Source: Massilia sp. 9I
Lineage (GTDB): Bacteria > Pseudomonadota > Gammaproteobacteria > Burkholderiales > Burkholderiaceae_D
Assembly: GCF_902506415.1 (NCBI RefSeq)
Contig: NZ_LR733275.1
Location: 3,687,617-3,751,616 of the forward strand
Reading direction: 5' to 3'
Length of the DNA stretch: 64,000 nucleotides
Below the pieces are notes generated by a model. That model had not been told where the DNA came from, made no database searches, and was given only the letters and a program-made list of their open reading frames with translations. The translations under genes and the position numbers were made by a program. This document shows positions 26,258-35,333 of the stretch, in pieces (within the stretch, counting starts at the first letter, position 1; every line of letters begins with the position of its first letter).

Positions 26258-27439
26258 ATGGACGCGTTCCTGGGTTTCCTGGCCGATGGCCTGACGAGCA
26301 CATCCTTCCTGGGCATTGTCGCCTGGACGCTGCTCACCACCCACGTAACCATCGTCGCCGTCACCGTCTACCTGCACCGCCACCAGGCGCACCGCGCGCT
26401 CTCGCTGCATCCCATGGTGGCGCACTTCTTCCGTTTCTGGCTGTGGCTGACCACCGGCATGGTGACGCGCGAATGGGTCGCCATCCACCGCCGCCACCAC
26501 GCCCACTGCGAACGTCCCGGTGACCCGCACAGCCCGCGCCAGGCGGGCCTCTCCACCGTGCTGCTGCGCGGGGCCGAGCTGTACCGCAGCGCCAGCCGCG
26601 ACCTTGACTCCATCGCGCATTATTCCGCCGGCTGTCCGGACGACTGGATCGAACGCCGCTTGTACGGCCGCTTCAGCTGGCAGGGCGTGGGCCTGCTGCT
26701 CATCATCGACGTGGCGCTGTTCGGCATCGTCGGGCTGTCGGTCTGGGGCATCCAGATGCTGTGGATCCCGGTGCTGGCGGCGGGCGTCATCAACGGCGCC
26801 GGGCACGCCATCGGCTACCGCAACTTCGACTGCCAGGAAGCCGCGACCAATATCGTGCCGCTGGGCCTCCTGATCGGCGGCGAAGAGCTGCACAACAACC
26901 ATCACACCTTCGTCACCTCGGCCAAGCTGTCCGTCAAATGGTACGAGTTCGACATCGGCTGGATGTACATCCGGCTGCTGCAGGCGCTCGGCCTGGCGCG
27001 GGCGCGGCCGCTGCCGGCGCCACCCGGCATCCGCTACCGCCATGCGCAGGTCGACGCCGCCACGCTGCGCGCCGTGCTGGCCAACCGTGCGCGCGTGATG
27101 GCGGCGCTGACCGCGCGCCTCAAGCCCGTGTGGCGGCGCGAGCTGCGCAGCCTCCCGCTGGCCGCGGGTCTCAACCGCAAGGCCGCGCTGCGCCTGCTGA
27201 GCCGCGATCCGGGCTACCTGGACGGGGATGAAGCGGGCCGGCTGGGCGGCCTGCTGGCGTCCAGCGACTACTTGCGCCGGGTGCAGGCCCTGCGCGAGCA
27301 GCTGGCCCAGCTGTGGCACCGTTCGCTGGCCAGCGAGGAGCAGCTGCTGGAGGCCTTGAGCGCCTGGTGCGCCAAGGCGGCGGCGGACAAGTGCGCCCAC
27401 ATGCGCGCGTTTGCGGCGGAGTTGCGGGGGTATGCGTAA
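26258..27439 (+). CDS. membrane fatty-acid desaturase
   Basis: 393 aa. Three His boxes of the acyl-lipid/acyl-CoA desaturase family: HRHQAH (40-45), HRRHH (77-81) and HNNHH (212-216), which hold the di-iron centre; hydrophobic segments at ~18-38, 52-70, 145-180. The ~150-residue C-terminal extension is Arg/Ala/Leu-rich and helical. Expected to introduce a double bond into acyl chains of membrane lipids. It follows infA by 86 bp on the same strand. Confidence 0.9.
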   Translation: MDAFLGFLADGLTSTSFLGIVAWTLLTTHVTIVAVTVYLHRHQAHRALSLHPMVAHFFRFWLWLTTGMVTREWVAIHRRHHAHCERPGDPHSPRQAGLSTVLLRGAELYRSASRDLDSIAHYSAGCPDDWIERRLYGRFSWQGVGLLLIIDVALFGIVGLSVWGIQMLWIPVLAAGVINGAGHAIGYRNFDCQEAATNIVPLGLLIGGEELHNNHHTFVTSAKLSVKWYEFDIGWMYIRLLQALGLARARPLPAPPGIRYRHAQVDAATLRAVLANRARVMAALTARLKPVWRRELRSLPLAAGLNRKAALRLLSRDPGYLDGDEAGRLGGLLASSDYLRRVQALREQLAQLWHRSLASEEQLLEALSAWCAKAAADKCAHMRAFAAELRGYA

Positions 27440-27519
27440 GCGCCCGGTTCAACGGTGCTGGCAACAAGCATGATCGGCCTTACAATGTTGCTATCCTAAA
27501 AAGAGGTGAGCGACGATCC

Positions 27520-29172
27520 ATGGCCCATATCCATCCTGCCGGCTGGCGCGAGATGTCCGTCACCGGTTCCGCCGCACGTGAAATCGAAACCCTGACGCTG
27601 CTCGAGAAGCGCCTGTCCGACACGCCCTACGAGATTTACCACGGCGTCCACTGGACCAATGTCGAACACGGCTTCTCGGCCTACGGCGACATCGACTTCA
27701 TCATCGTGGCGCCGAACGGCAGGCTGCTCCTGATCGAACAGATTGCCGGCTTCCTCAACGAATCCAAGGACGGCCTGGTGAAGAACTACCAGGGCAAGCC
27801 GCGCAAGATCCGCCACCAGATCCTGCACACCATCGAGGGCTTCGCCAAGCGCTACCAGGGCGAGCTGTCGATCGACTACCTGCTGTACTGCCCCGACTAC
27901 ATCGTCAAGGACCCGCAGCAGGCCGGCATCGACCCCAGCCACATCATCGACGCCACCAACAAGGGCCGCCTGGGCGCGAAGATCCGCGAGATCCTGCCGC
28001 TCACCCCGCGCACCGAGGAGTTCGACCGCGTCACGCGCTACCTCGGCGACACCCTGAGCCTGCGCCCCGACCCGAGCTCGATGATCGGCTGCGCCACCAG
28101 CATGGTGACGCGCCTGTCCGGCGGCCTGGCCACCTGGGCGCGCCGGCTCGAGTTTTCACCTTTCCGCCTGCGCGTGATGGGCACCGCCGGCAGCGGCAAG
28201 ACCCAGCTGGCGCTGGCCGAGTACACCGCCGCCATCGATGCCGGCCTGCGCCCGCTCTACGTCTGCTTCAACCGCCCGCTGGCCGACCATATCGAACGCC
28301 TGGTGCCCGCCGGGGGCCGGGTGGCCAACTTCCACGAGCTGTGCGACGCCTGGCTGCGCGCGCAGGGGAAGACGCCGGACTACGGCTCGCCCACCGTGTG
28401 GGCCGACATCGAGGGCGTGCTGGCCTCGGCCGACCTGCCCGAGACCTGGCAGTACGACGTCGTCATCGTCGACGAGGGCCAGGACTTCACGACCACCTGG
28501 CGCGACATCGTGCTGCGCATGCTGAAGGAGGGCGGGCGCGCGATCTGGCTGGAAGACCCGGACCAGAACCTGTATGGCAAGGAGATGGTGCCGCTGCCCG
28601 ACTGGGTGGTGCTGCACTCGAACACCAACTACCGCAGCCCGCGCGAGGTGGTGCAGATGCTCGGGTCGATCGGCGCCGTCAGCCAGCCGGTGGAGGCGGG
28701 CAGCCCGTTCAAGGGCGCCGACATCGAAGAACTCACCTACCCGGAAGGCGACCTTGAGGCCATGCTGTCGCAGACCCGGCGCGCCGTCACCCTGTGCCTG
28801 GCCGCCGGCTTCGGGCGCACCGACATCGCGATCTGCTCCTTCCGCGGGCGCGAAAAATCGGCCATCCTCAAGCTCGATAAACTGAGCGACGCCCACACGC
28901 TGCGCTCCTTCACCGGCGCCTACGACCTGTTCGGCAACCCGGTATTCCGCGAGGGAGGATTGCTGGCCGAATCGGTGTACCGCTTCAAGGGCCAGTCGGC
29001 GCCGGCGCTGATCTTCACCGAGATCGATTTCGACGAGATGGATGAACCCACGCTGCGCAAACTCTTCGTGGGCATGACGCGCGCGCGCCTGAAGCTGGTG
29101 CTGGTGATGAGCGAGCGCGCCTCGGTGCAGTTCCTCGACCGCATGAGCGGCGGCGTGGACCTCAAGGTGTAA
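27520..29172 (+). CDS. NERD-domain UvrD-like helicase
   Basis: 550 aa from ATG at 27520 (AGAGGTGAG upstream). N-terminal nuclease-related domain (NERD, ~15-130): GDIDFIIVAPNGRLLLIEQIAG. The usual NERD ending is 'iEvKg'; here E73-Q74-I75 replaces E-x-K, so the catalytic Lys is missing. The helicase part follows: Walker A GTAGSGKT (221-228), DEGQDF Walker B, NTNYRSP, and the C-terminal FKGQSAPALIFTEID and LFVGMTRARLKLVLV motifs of superfamily 1 helicases. Probable DNA-processing ATPase; nuclease activity doubtful. Confidence 0.85.
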   Translation: MAHIHPAGWREMSVTGSAAREIETLTLLEKRLSDTPYEIYHGVHWTNVEHGFSAYGDIDFIIVAPNGRLLLIEQIAGFLNESKDGLVKNYQGKPRKIRHQILHTIEGFAKRYQGELSIDYLLYCPDYIVKDPQQAGIDPSHIIDATNKGRLGAKIREILPLTPRTEEFDRVTRYLGDTLSLRPDPSSMIGCATSMVTRLSGGLATWARRLEFSPFRLRVMGTAGSGKTQLALAEYTAAIDAGLRPLYVCFNRPLADHIERLVPAGGRVANFHELCDAWLRAQGKTPDYGSPTVWADIEGVLASADLPETWQYDVVIVDEGQDFTTTWRDIVLRMLKEGGRAIWLEDPDQNLYGKEMVPLPDWVVLHSNTNYRSPREVVQMLGSIGAVSQPVEAGSPFKGADIEELTYPEGDLEAMLSQTRRAVTLCLAAGFGRTDIAICSFRGREKSAILKLDKLSDAHTLRSFTGAYDLFGNPVFREGGLLAESVYRFKGQSAPALIFTEIDFDEMDEPTLRKLFVGMTRARLKLVLVMSERASVQFLDRMSGGVDLKV

Positions 29173-30277
29173 GGCTGGCGGCCAGCGCGCGGAATACGCC
29201 GTTCGCATGCCGCCCGCTCCCCGCTTCGTTGTAGCCGCCGGCCGTGATCACCACGACCAGATCGAGCGCGGGCACGACGAACAGGCGCTGCCCGCCGTTG
29301 CCGACAGCCGCATGCCAGCGGTGCCGGCCGCCCAGCGCCTCCACCGTCCCGCTCCACCACTGGTAACCGTACTGCAGGCCGTCGCCGGTCTCCACGCGCG
29401 GCGCCAGGGATTCGTCGATCCATGCCGCCGGCACGATCTGCCTGCCCTGCCATTGGCCGCGCTGCAGCACCAGCTGGCCGATCCTCAAAAGGTCGCGCGG
29501 GCGCATGCGCAGGCCGGCGAAGGCCATCGGACGGCCGCGCAGGTCGGTCTGCCATTCCCAATCCGTGATGCCGAGTGGCGCGAACAGCTTGTGACGGGCA
29601 TATTCCGTCACGGGCATGCCGGTGCGCCGCGCCAGGATGTCGGCCAGCACCGCGGTGGCGCCGCCGTTGTAGTTGAAGCCGTTCGAGGCCGCCAGCGGCC
29701 GGTCGAACAGGTAGCGCGCCTGCGAGCTGCGCCAGTACAGGCCGGTCTCGTCGTTGCCCATCCCATAGCGAATTGGCTCTTCCCACGCCAGGCCGCTGGT
29801 CATGGTGAACAGCTGGCGCAGCGTGATCGCCCCGCGGCCCCCGGTCTTGAGGTCGGCCAGTTCCGGATACAGGTCGAGCACGGGCGTATCCAGGCCTGGC
29901 GTGCGCCCCTCAGCCTGTGCGATACCCCACAACAGGCTGGTGACGGACTTGCTGACCGAACGCAGGTCGTGGCGCGTGTCCGCATCGAACTGCACGGTGC
30001 GCGCGAACAGCGACCAGATCGAGCGGTCCTTGCCCGCGTAGTAGCGCTCCACGACGAGGGCACCGTGGCGCATGACGAGGATCGCATGCACGTTGGCGCC
30101 GTCGCTTAGCGACGCATCCAGCACCCGGCACAGCGCCTGCGGCGCAAAGCCCGCCGCCGCGATGGAGGCCGTGTCGCAGGCCGGCATCGGCGCGGACCAC
30201 ACTGCGGGAGCGGCCAGCGCCAGCGCGAGGAAGCACGCACGCATGCGTGCAATGGGCGAATCCGGTAGCGTCTTCAT
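29162..30277 (-). CDS. serine hydrolase, beta-lactamase-like (class C fold)
   Basis: 371 aa. Signal peptide to about residue 28, then the PBP/beta-lactamase fold: SVSK (nucleophile Ser and Lys) in RHDLRSVSKSVTS, YNG in NGFNYNGG, and a C-terminal HAAVGNGGQRLFVVP near the KTG-equivalent position. GGAGG precedes the ATG. Members include esterases and peptidases, so no resistance role is claimed. Overlaps the convergent helicase gene by 11 bp. Confidence 0.85.
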   Translation of the reverse strand: MKTLPDSPIARMRACFLALALAAPAVWSAPMPACDTASIAAAGFAPQALCRVLDASLSDGANVHAILVMRHGALVVERYYAGKDRSIWSLFARTVQFDADTRHDLRSVSKSVTSLLWGIAQAEGRTPGLDTPVLDLYPELADLKTGGRGAITLRQLFTMTSGLAWEEPIRYGMGNDETGLYWRSSQARYLFDRPLAASNGFNYNGGATAVLADILARRTGMPVTEYARHKLFAPLGITDWEWQTDLRGRPMAFAGLRMRPRDLLRIGQLVLQRGQWQGRQIVPAAWIDESLAPRVETGDGLQYGYQWWSGTVEALGGRHRWHAAVGNGGQRLFVVPALDLVVVITAGGYNEAGSGRHANGVFRALAASLTP

Positions 30278-30352
30278 GTGGGCCTCCGTGGTTGCGAGCT
30301 GCGGCTATTGGAGCACGCCGGTTTCAAGACCGACACCGGGAATGGAGCGAAG

Positions 30353-31351
30353 TCAGGCAATGCGTGTGTGAACCGGCCCCGTTTGCGGATGAGATGCGCA
30401 TGAGCGCTTCGCGCGGAAGAACTCCCAGGCCGCTTCCGCCACCTCCAGGTCGGCGTTCTGCAGGCCGGTCAGCCAGTTGATGAAGCGCGGGTAGCGCTTC
30501 AGCCGGCTCGGCTCCGCGTGGCCGGCGCCGTCGATGCGGTACAGGCCCACCTGCATGCCGCTTGGGTCCTGCCCCCACATGCTGCGGGTGACGCTGGTGC
30601 GGCCGCGCGGGTCGCTTGGAGCGACCCGCACGACCTCCGGCGTATCGGGCAGCCCGGCCAGTTCACGCCAGGCGCGCACGCTGTCTTCGATGCCACGCAC
30701 CGGTTCGATGAACCAGGGCGCGTACCGGTGCTTGCCGCCGTGGTAGGGGATCAGCGGGTCCGCCGTGCAGCCGAACACCAGCGCGGGCAGCGGCGTGGTG
30801 GGCTCCGGGCAGCGGCCGGGCGGTGGCATCCCCGCCAGCACCACCGAGAACGCCGCCAGCCGCTGCGGGATCTCGGCGGCCGCGCGATAGGCCATCCAGC
30901 CGCCGCGCGAGACGCCGATCAGGTAGACGCGGCCAGGGTCGACATCGTGGTGGGCAAGCGCGTGGTCGATCAGTGCCCCGATGAAGCCGACGTCGTCCTT
31001 GCGGGCCACGCGCTCACTCGCCGCGAAGCAGTCGCTCCAGCCGCCCTTGCCGGCATCCGGCGCGATCACCACCAGGCCGTCGCGCGCCGCGATCTCGAGA
31101 AACACGGACAGCGGCGACGGCGGAAAGGCCTGGCCCAACACCTGCTGCGCCGACGCGCCGGCGCCGTGCAGAATCACGACCAGCGGCCGTCCGCCGGGGC
31201 TGGAACCTGGCGGCGCCGCAACCAGGTAGCGGCGCGCGCCTTCCGGACGCGCCAGCGTGGCAGCCACGGGCACGAGGCCAGGACGCATGCTGTCGCTGCT
31301 GCCGCGCAGGACGGCATCGAGGTGTGCTTTGACGCTGGCATAACCGGGCAT
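30353..31351 (-). CDS. alpha/beta hydrolase, PHB-depolymerase/esterase-like
   Basis: 332 aa from ATG at 31351; a GTG 15 codons upstream is an alternative, and neither has a strong ribosome site. Motifs: LVVILHGAGA (oxyanion loop), nucleophile elbow GVSRGG, a conserved FGCTADPLIPYHGG with the acidic residue, and DGAGHAEP with the catalytic His. The arrangement is that of LpqC/feruloyl-esterase-like proteins (COG3509). No signal peptide, so probably cytoplasmic. Confidence 0.75.
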   Translation of the reverse strand: MPGYASVKAHLDAVLRGSSDSMRPGLVPVAATLARPEGARRYLVAAPPGSSPGGRPLVVILHGAGASAQQVLGQAFPPSPLSVFLEIAARDGLVVIAPDAGKGGWSDCFAASERVARKDDVGFIGALIDHALAHHDVDPGRVYLIGVSRGGWMAYRAAAEIPQRLAAFSVVLAGMPPPGRCPEPTTPLPALVFGCTADPLIPYHGGKHRYAPWFIEPVRGIEDSVRAWRELAGLPDTPEVVRVAPSDPRGRTSVTRSMWGQDPSGMQVGLYRIDGAGHAEPSRLKRYPRFINWLTGLQNADLEVAEAAWEFFRAKRSCASHPQTGPVHTRIA

Positions 31352-31535
31352 GGACAGGGTTCGCTTGTTTGAATTGGCGATATTGAACCACACCACTTTC
31401 TCAAGCGGATAGAAAGCGGCGAGAAGATGCAGGATGCATGCGTGAAGCTTGATTCATGCTGAGAGCATGGACATCGCGCCGGTCCGGGCGCTGCTTCCGT
31501 GCTAGCATTTTGCCCATTGCAGCCTGGAGATAACG

Positions 31536-32630
31536 ATGAAACGACCGGTTCTTGGCACGTCCGCGCGCCCGCGCCTCAAGCTCTTCGGCGCATCGGCACT
31601 GATGCTGCTGCTGACGGCCTGCGGCGACCATCCGCCCAAGGACGACGACGAGGAACAGCCGCCGCCGCCCGCGCAGCAAGCCATCACCATCGTCGCCGGC
31701 AGCGCCACGGATGCAGGCAGCGCCAACGGCAGCGGCACGGCGGCGCGCTTCAACACCCCCAGCGGCATCGCCATCGACTCCGCCGGCAACCTGTACGTGG
31801 CCGACTCCGGCAACGATTTGATCCGCAAGATCACGCCGGCGGGCGCCGTCACCACCCTGGCCGGTGCCGTCAATTCGAACCAGTACGTCGACGGCGCGGG
31901 CGACCGTGCCCGCTTCGTCGAACCGCTGGCGCTGGCGATCGACAGCAACGGCACCCTGTACGTCACGGACGACATGCGCATCCGCAGCGTCGCAAGCAAC
32001 GGCCAGGTCGGCACGTATGCGACCATCCCGGTGGGCAGCAACGTCACCGCGGCCAGCATGCCGGCGGTCAAACCGAAAGGAATCGCGGTCGATCCGCGCG
32101 GCCAGTTGCTGGTGACCAACGGCCTGAGCACGCGCCGCTTCGCGGGCGGCACCGTCATGCTGGAAGGGCCGGAAGTGGCCCAGGACCTGATGGGCACGCG
32201 CAACCCGGAGGCGCGCGGTGTCGCGACGGACAGCAGCAGCAACGTTTACGTGTTCGACCTGCAGCGCACCATCAGCCGCACCAACAGCGCCACGATCGCC
32301 ACGATGAACGTCCTGAACCGGCTGGCCGGTTCGCCGAACGCGCGCGGTGCAGCCAACGGCAGCGCCAGTGCGGCCAGTTTCGAAGAGGTGGTGGCCCTGA
32401 CGGTGGACCCGCAGGGCAATGTCTACGCGGCCGACGCGGTCAACAACCTGGTGCGCAGGATCACGCCGGCGGGCGTGGTGTCAACGGTGGCCGGCACCGC
32501 GCGCAGCGCCACGCTGCAGGCCGGGAACCTGCCCGGCACGCTGGCGCCGCTGCGCGGCATTACCAATGACGGCAAGGGCAACCTCTACGCGACCTCGGGC
32601 AACGCGGTCATCAAGATCAAGCTGCCCTGA
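31536..32630 (+). CDS. NHL-repeat lipoprotein
   Basis: 364 aa; GGAGAT upstream of the ATG. Lipoprotein signal ending LLLTACGD (Cys about residue 29), an acidic/Pro linker, then NHL-type beta-propeller repeats such as FNTPSGIAIDSAGNLYVADSGNDLIRKITPAG, repeated near VALTVDPQGNVYAADAVNN. Propellers of this kind bind ligands or act as lyases; function is not predictable here. Confidence 0.85.
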   Translation: MKRPVLGTSARPRLKLFGASALMLLLTACGDHPPKDDDEEQPPPPAQQAITIVAGSATDAGSANGSGTAARFNTPSGIAIDSAGNLYVADSGNDLIRKITPAGAVTTLAGAVNSNQYVDGAGDRARFVEPLALAIDSNGTLYVTDDMRIRSVASNGQVGTYATIPVGSNVTAASMPAVKPKGIAVDPRGQLLVTNGLSTRRFAGGTVMLEGPEVAQDLMGTRNPEARGVATDSSSNVYVFDLQRTISRTNSATIATMNVLNRLAGSPNARGAANGSASAASFEEVVALTVDPQGNVYAADAVNNLVRRITPAGVVSTVAGTARSATLQAGNLPGTLAPLRGITNDGKGNLYATSGNAVIKIKLP

Positions 32631-32642
32631 GCCAGGGCAGGA

Positions 32643-33185
32643 TCAGTGGCCGATGGCGGCAGTGGCGACGCCCTGCGCCACGCTGCTCTTGCTGGTGGTG
32701 GTAGTGAGCGCGAACAGTGGCTTGCGCTCGGACTTATCCGTGCTCCACTCGTAGGCAACGGTGCTCTTGACGCCGTCCGGTCCCTTGTCCGAGGTATTGC
32801 GCTTGCGCTCGGCGCGGAAGGGTTCAGGCGCCTTGCCCACCACCTTCTCGAACATCGCCTGGGCCGTCGCGGCCGGCACCGTCTTGGCGTACAGCGCGCA
32901 CAGGTTCTTGTCCGAATGGACCACCAGCACGAACTGCCCGTGCTTGCTCGGCACCGACCAGGCGCCGCCCTTGGCGCCCTGCAGGAACATCGCCGCCGCC
33001 TCCGCGGGGAGCTGCGGCAGGGGCGCGAGCTGCTTGCGCAGGCCGTCGAAGTCGTGCAGGTACTTCAGGCAGTGCGAGGAATAGATGTCCATGAAGGCCG
33101 CGGCCTGCTGTTCGGGCGCGGCGAGTGCGATAGTAGAAACCAAAATCCCTCCGAGTGTGGTGGCGGCTCGATGAAGAAGTCGCAT
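32643..33185 (-). CDS. secreted protein of unknown function (NMCC_0638-like)
   Basis: 180 aa with signal peptide to about residue 22. The mature part has a Cys-containing helix (YSSHCLKYL), FLQGAKGGAWSVPSKHGQFVLVVHSDKNLCALYAKTV and a C-terminal strand-rich part. The pattern 'C...L..f...g.aW.....g.y.l.....g.C.v' resembles small exported NMCC_0638-family proteins. Function unknown. Confidence 0.55.
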   Translation of the reverse strand: MRLLHRAATTLGGILVSTIALAAPEQQAAAFMDIYSSHCLKYLHDFDGLRKQLAPLPQLPAEAAAMFLQGAKGGAWSVPSKHGQFVLVVHSDKNLCALYAKTVPAATAQAMFEKVVGKAPEPFRAERKRNTSDKGPDGVKSTVAYEWSTDKSERKPLFALTTTTSKSSVAQGVATAAIGH

Positions 33186-33282
33186 CGGTGCGTGCTCCGG
33201 CTGGTTGCTGATGGGTCTTACTATAGCAACTCAGCCTGGAAAACCGGGCTTGCCTCAGGCAAACGTACGCGAGGGGACGGAC

Positions 33283-33849
33283 ATGGCACGCAGGTATATG
33301 AAGCAGGATGTTCCACTGGAAAAGATTCGGCGCTATCTGGAGCCGGGGCCGATCGTGCTCGTCAGTTCAAGCTGGGAAGGGGAGCGCAACATCATGACCA
33401 TGGGCTGGCACATGGTCATGGAGTTTTCACCCTCGCTCGTGGGCTGTGTGATTGCATCGAGTAACCACAGTTTCGAGCTGGTGCGGCAAAGCCGCCAGTG
33501 CGTGATCAATCTGCCGACGACGGCGCTGCTGGATGCGGTGGTCGGCATCGGCACCACGTCCGGCAGCGAGATCGACAAGTTCGAGCGCTTCGACCTGACG
33601 CCGGAGACGATGGAAGGCGTCGATGCGCCGGCCATTCGCGAATGCCATGCGCACTTCGCCTGCCGGCTGCACGACGACAGCCTGGTGGACAAGTACAACT
33701 TCTTCATCTGGGAAGTGATCGCCGCGCGGGCGGCAAGGACGCCGAAGCATCCGGAGACGCTTCACTACACCGGCGACGGGGTGTTCATGGTGGCGGGGAA
33801 GGTGGTCAGCCGCCGCTCGGCGGCTTTGCTTTCTATGGAGCCCCGATAG
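33283..33849 (+). CDS. flavin reductase family (FMN-binding split barrel) protein
   Basis: 188 aa from ATG at 33283 behind GAGGGG. Flavin reductase-like fold: PGPIVLVSSSWEGERNIMTMGWHMVMEFSPSLVGCVIASSNHSFELVRQS, and CVINLP, then HYTGDGVFMVAGKVVS. Such proteins bind FMN and supply reduced flavin or act on small substrates. No partner monooxygenase adjoins it. Confidence 0.85.
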   Translation: MARRYMKQDVPLEKIRRYLEPGPIVLVSSSWEGERNIMTMGWHMVMEFSPSLVGCVIASSNHSFELVRQSRQCVINLPTTALLDAVVGIGTTSGSEIDKFERFDLTPETMEGVDAPAIRECHAHFACRLHDDSLVDKYNFFIWEVIAARAARTPKHPETLHYTGDGVFMVAGKVVSRRSAALLSMEPR

Positions 33850-34014
33850 TTAAGCGCCCGTAACCCAGCTGCATAAGAAAGTCCTATTTTGAGGTCATAG
33901 AACAACACGAAGTTTTAGCACCCACGACTGCGTGTAGAATCTGTTCAATATCTTTAGTGCAACAGTAGCGAACCTGAGCTATTGATTGCCTAGCTGAGTG
34001 AGGACAGGCGATAC

Positions 34015-35214
34015 ATGGAAACGATTGTAAAAAGCGATGCAGAAAATGATGAACAACGTGCGGATCCAATTGAACTTGCTCGCGCATTCGTTAAATCTAC
34101 AGTGCAGATCCCGGCATTGAACAGCGCACTATCACAAGAAATAAAAAATAAGATCAAACATTCAGATCAGTGGCTAGATCGGTTCACTCGTGTCGGGGAT
34201 TTGCTCTACTATCTGCAGCGCTTCAATGCGGCAAAGAATGATCCAATCTATCAGGAAATCAAGAAGCACGGATTGGAGACATTCGAGGATATCGTCGGAA
34301 AATTTGAGGAAAGATTCCAGCCTTGGGCGAACGATTGCTTGAAAATCAGCGACTTTGTGATCGGGCAGCAATATCCTGTTCATGACATTTTAATACTGGC
34401 TCGAAATTATGATACCCGAGCGGGAGGCATGTTTGTACTGGAGGCAAATGATGAGCCCGTTGCAGTCATTATTAAGGCCACTTTGTCCGAAGGACGTTAT
34501 CCAAATGAGTGGATTCAGAGCGGTGAGATTCTGAAATATTATCTCAAAAGTATTTCTGGTAAGTTCGGTCTGCACTTTAAGCCGAATAAGGCGATTAAGG
34601 ATAACCCAGATATTCCGGTTGTTACCTTTACGCGAGATTCTGAGACTGCTCCATTTATCTTCCGTGGCGTATTTAATTATGTTGATCTCGTAGAGGAAGA
34701 TGAAGGTAGAAAGGCATTCAAACTCCGGAGGGTCAGTGAAGTATCAAATGCGACTGTAATGAGCTTTGAACAAGTCCAGGAAAAATTGGAGAAGGGTGTT
34801 CGGAAATCTAAAGAGAGAACACGCAGTGAAAGGCTAAAGCGTCTTGCCACGGCGCCGAAGCGCCCGATTTCTTATTCGGTCAAAACTACCGCATTTTTGA
34901 GAAATCCGGACGTCATTGCAGAGGTGCTGTATCGAGCGCAAGGAATTTGCGAAAGCTGTGTCAAACCAGCTCCATTTTTGCGTAGCTCAAATGAAGAGCC
35001 GTATTTGGAAGTGCACCATCGACTGCCGTTATCGCAGGGTGGTGAGGATACAATTGAAAACGCTATTGCTCTTTGCCCAAACTGCCACAGAGAGAGACAC
35101 TTTGGTTCGTTGTATGCGATGAAAGCTACCACCTCGACTCATGGGGGGAAAGTTTCACTTAATCAGGTGGGAATGTCACTGATGCATACGAAGATCGCAA
35201 TCGCTGAAGATTAA
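34015..35214 (+). CDS. HNH endonuclease with N-terminal reader-like domain, candidate type IV restriction enzyme
   Basis: 399 aa, AT-richer than both neighbours. The C-terminus (~310-365) is a McrA-type HNH with zinc ligands: CESC (312-315), EVHH (332-335), LCPNCHRERH (353-362). Residues ~115-240 look like a PUA/SRA-type fold: GGMFVLE, AVIIKATLSEGRYPNEW, HFKPNKAI, FIFRGVFNYVDLVEED, the order seen in modified-base readers. The N-terminal 100 residues are helical. Fusion of a base-reading domain to HNH is typical of modification-dependent restriction enzymes, but the reader assignment is inferential. There is no methylase nearby. Confidence 0.7.
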   Translation: METIVKSDAENDEQRADPIELARAFVKSTVQIPALNSALSQEIKNKIKHSDQWLDRFTRVGDLLYYLQRFNAAKNDPIYQEIKKHGLETFEDIVGKFEERFQPWANDCLKISDFVIGQQYPVHDILILARNYDTRAGGMFVLEANDEPVAVIIKATLSEGRYPNEWIQSGEILKYYLKSISGKFGLHFKPNKAIKDNPDIPVVTFTRDSETAPFIFRGVFNYVDLVEEDEGRKAFKLRRVSEVSNATVMSFEQVQEKLEKGVRKSKERTRSERLKRLATAPKRPISYSVKTTAFLRNPDVIAEVLYRAQGICESCVKPAPFLRSSNEEPYLEVHHRLPLSQGGEDTIENAIALCPNCHRERHFGSLYAMKATTSTHGGKVSLNQVGMSLMHTKIAIAED

Positions 35215-35333
35215 TTCAGTTAGTGTTCACTGGCCTAATGCAATAAGATTTGTCGCACGTGGTCTTGAAGAGCGATGTCATTAGACTGAAAATATCTTAC
35301 ACATTGGGAACAGTGATTTGATACGATCGTGGA

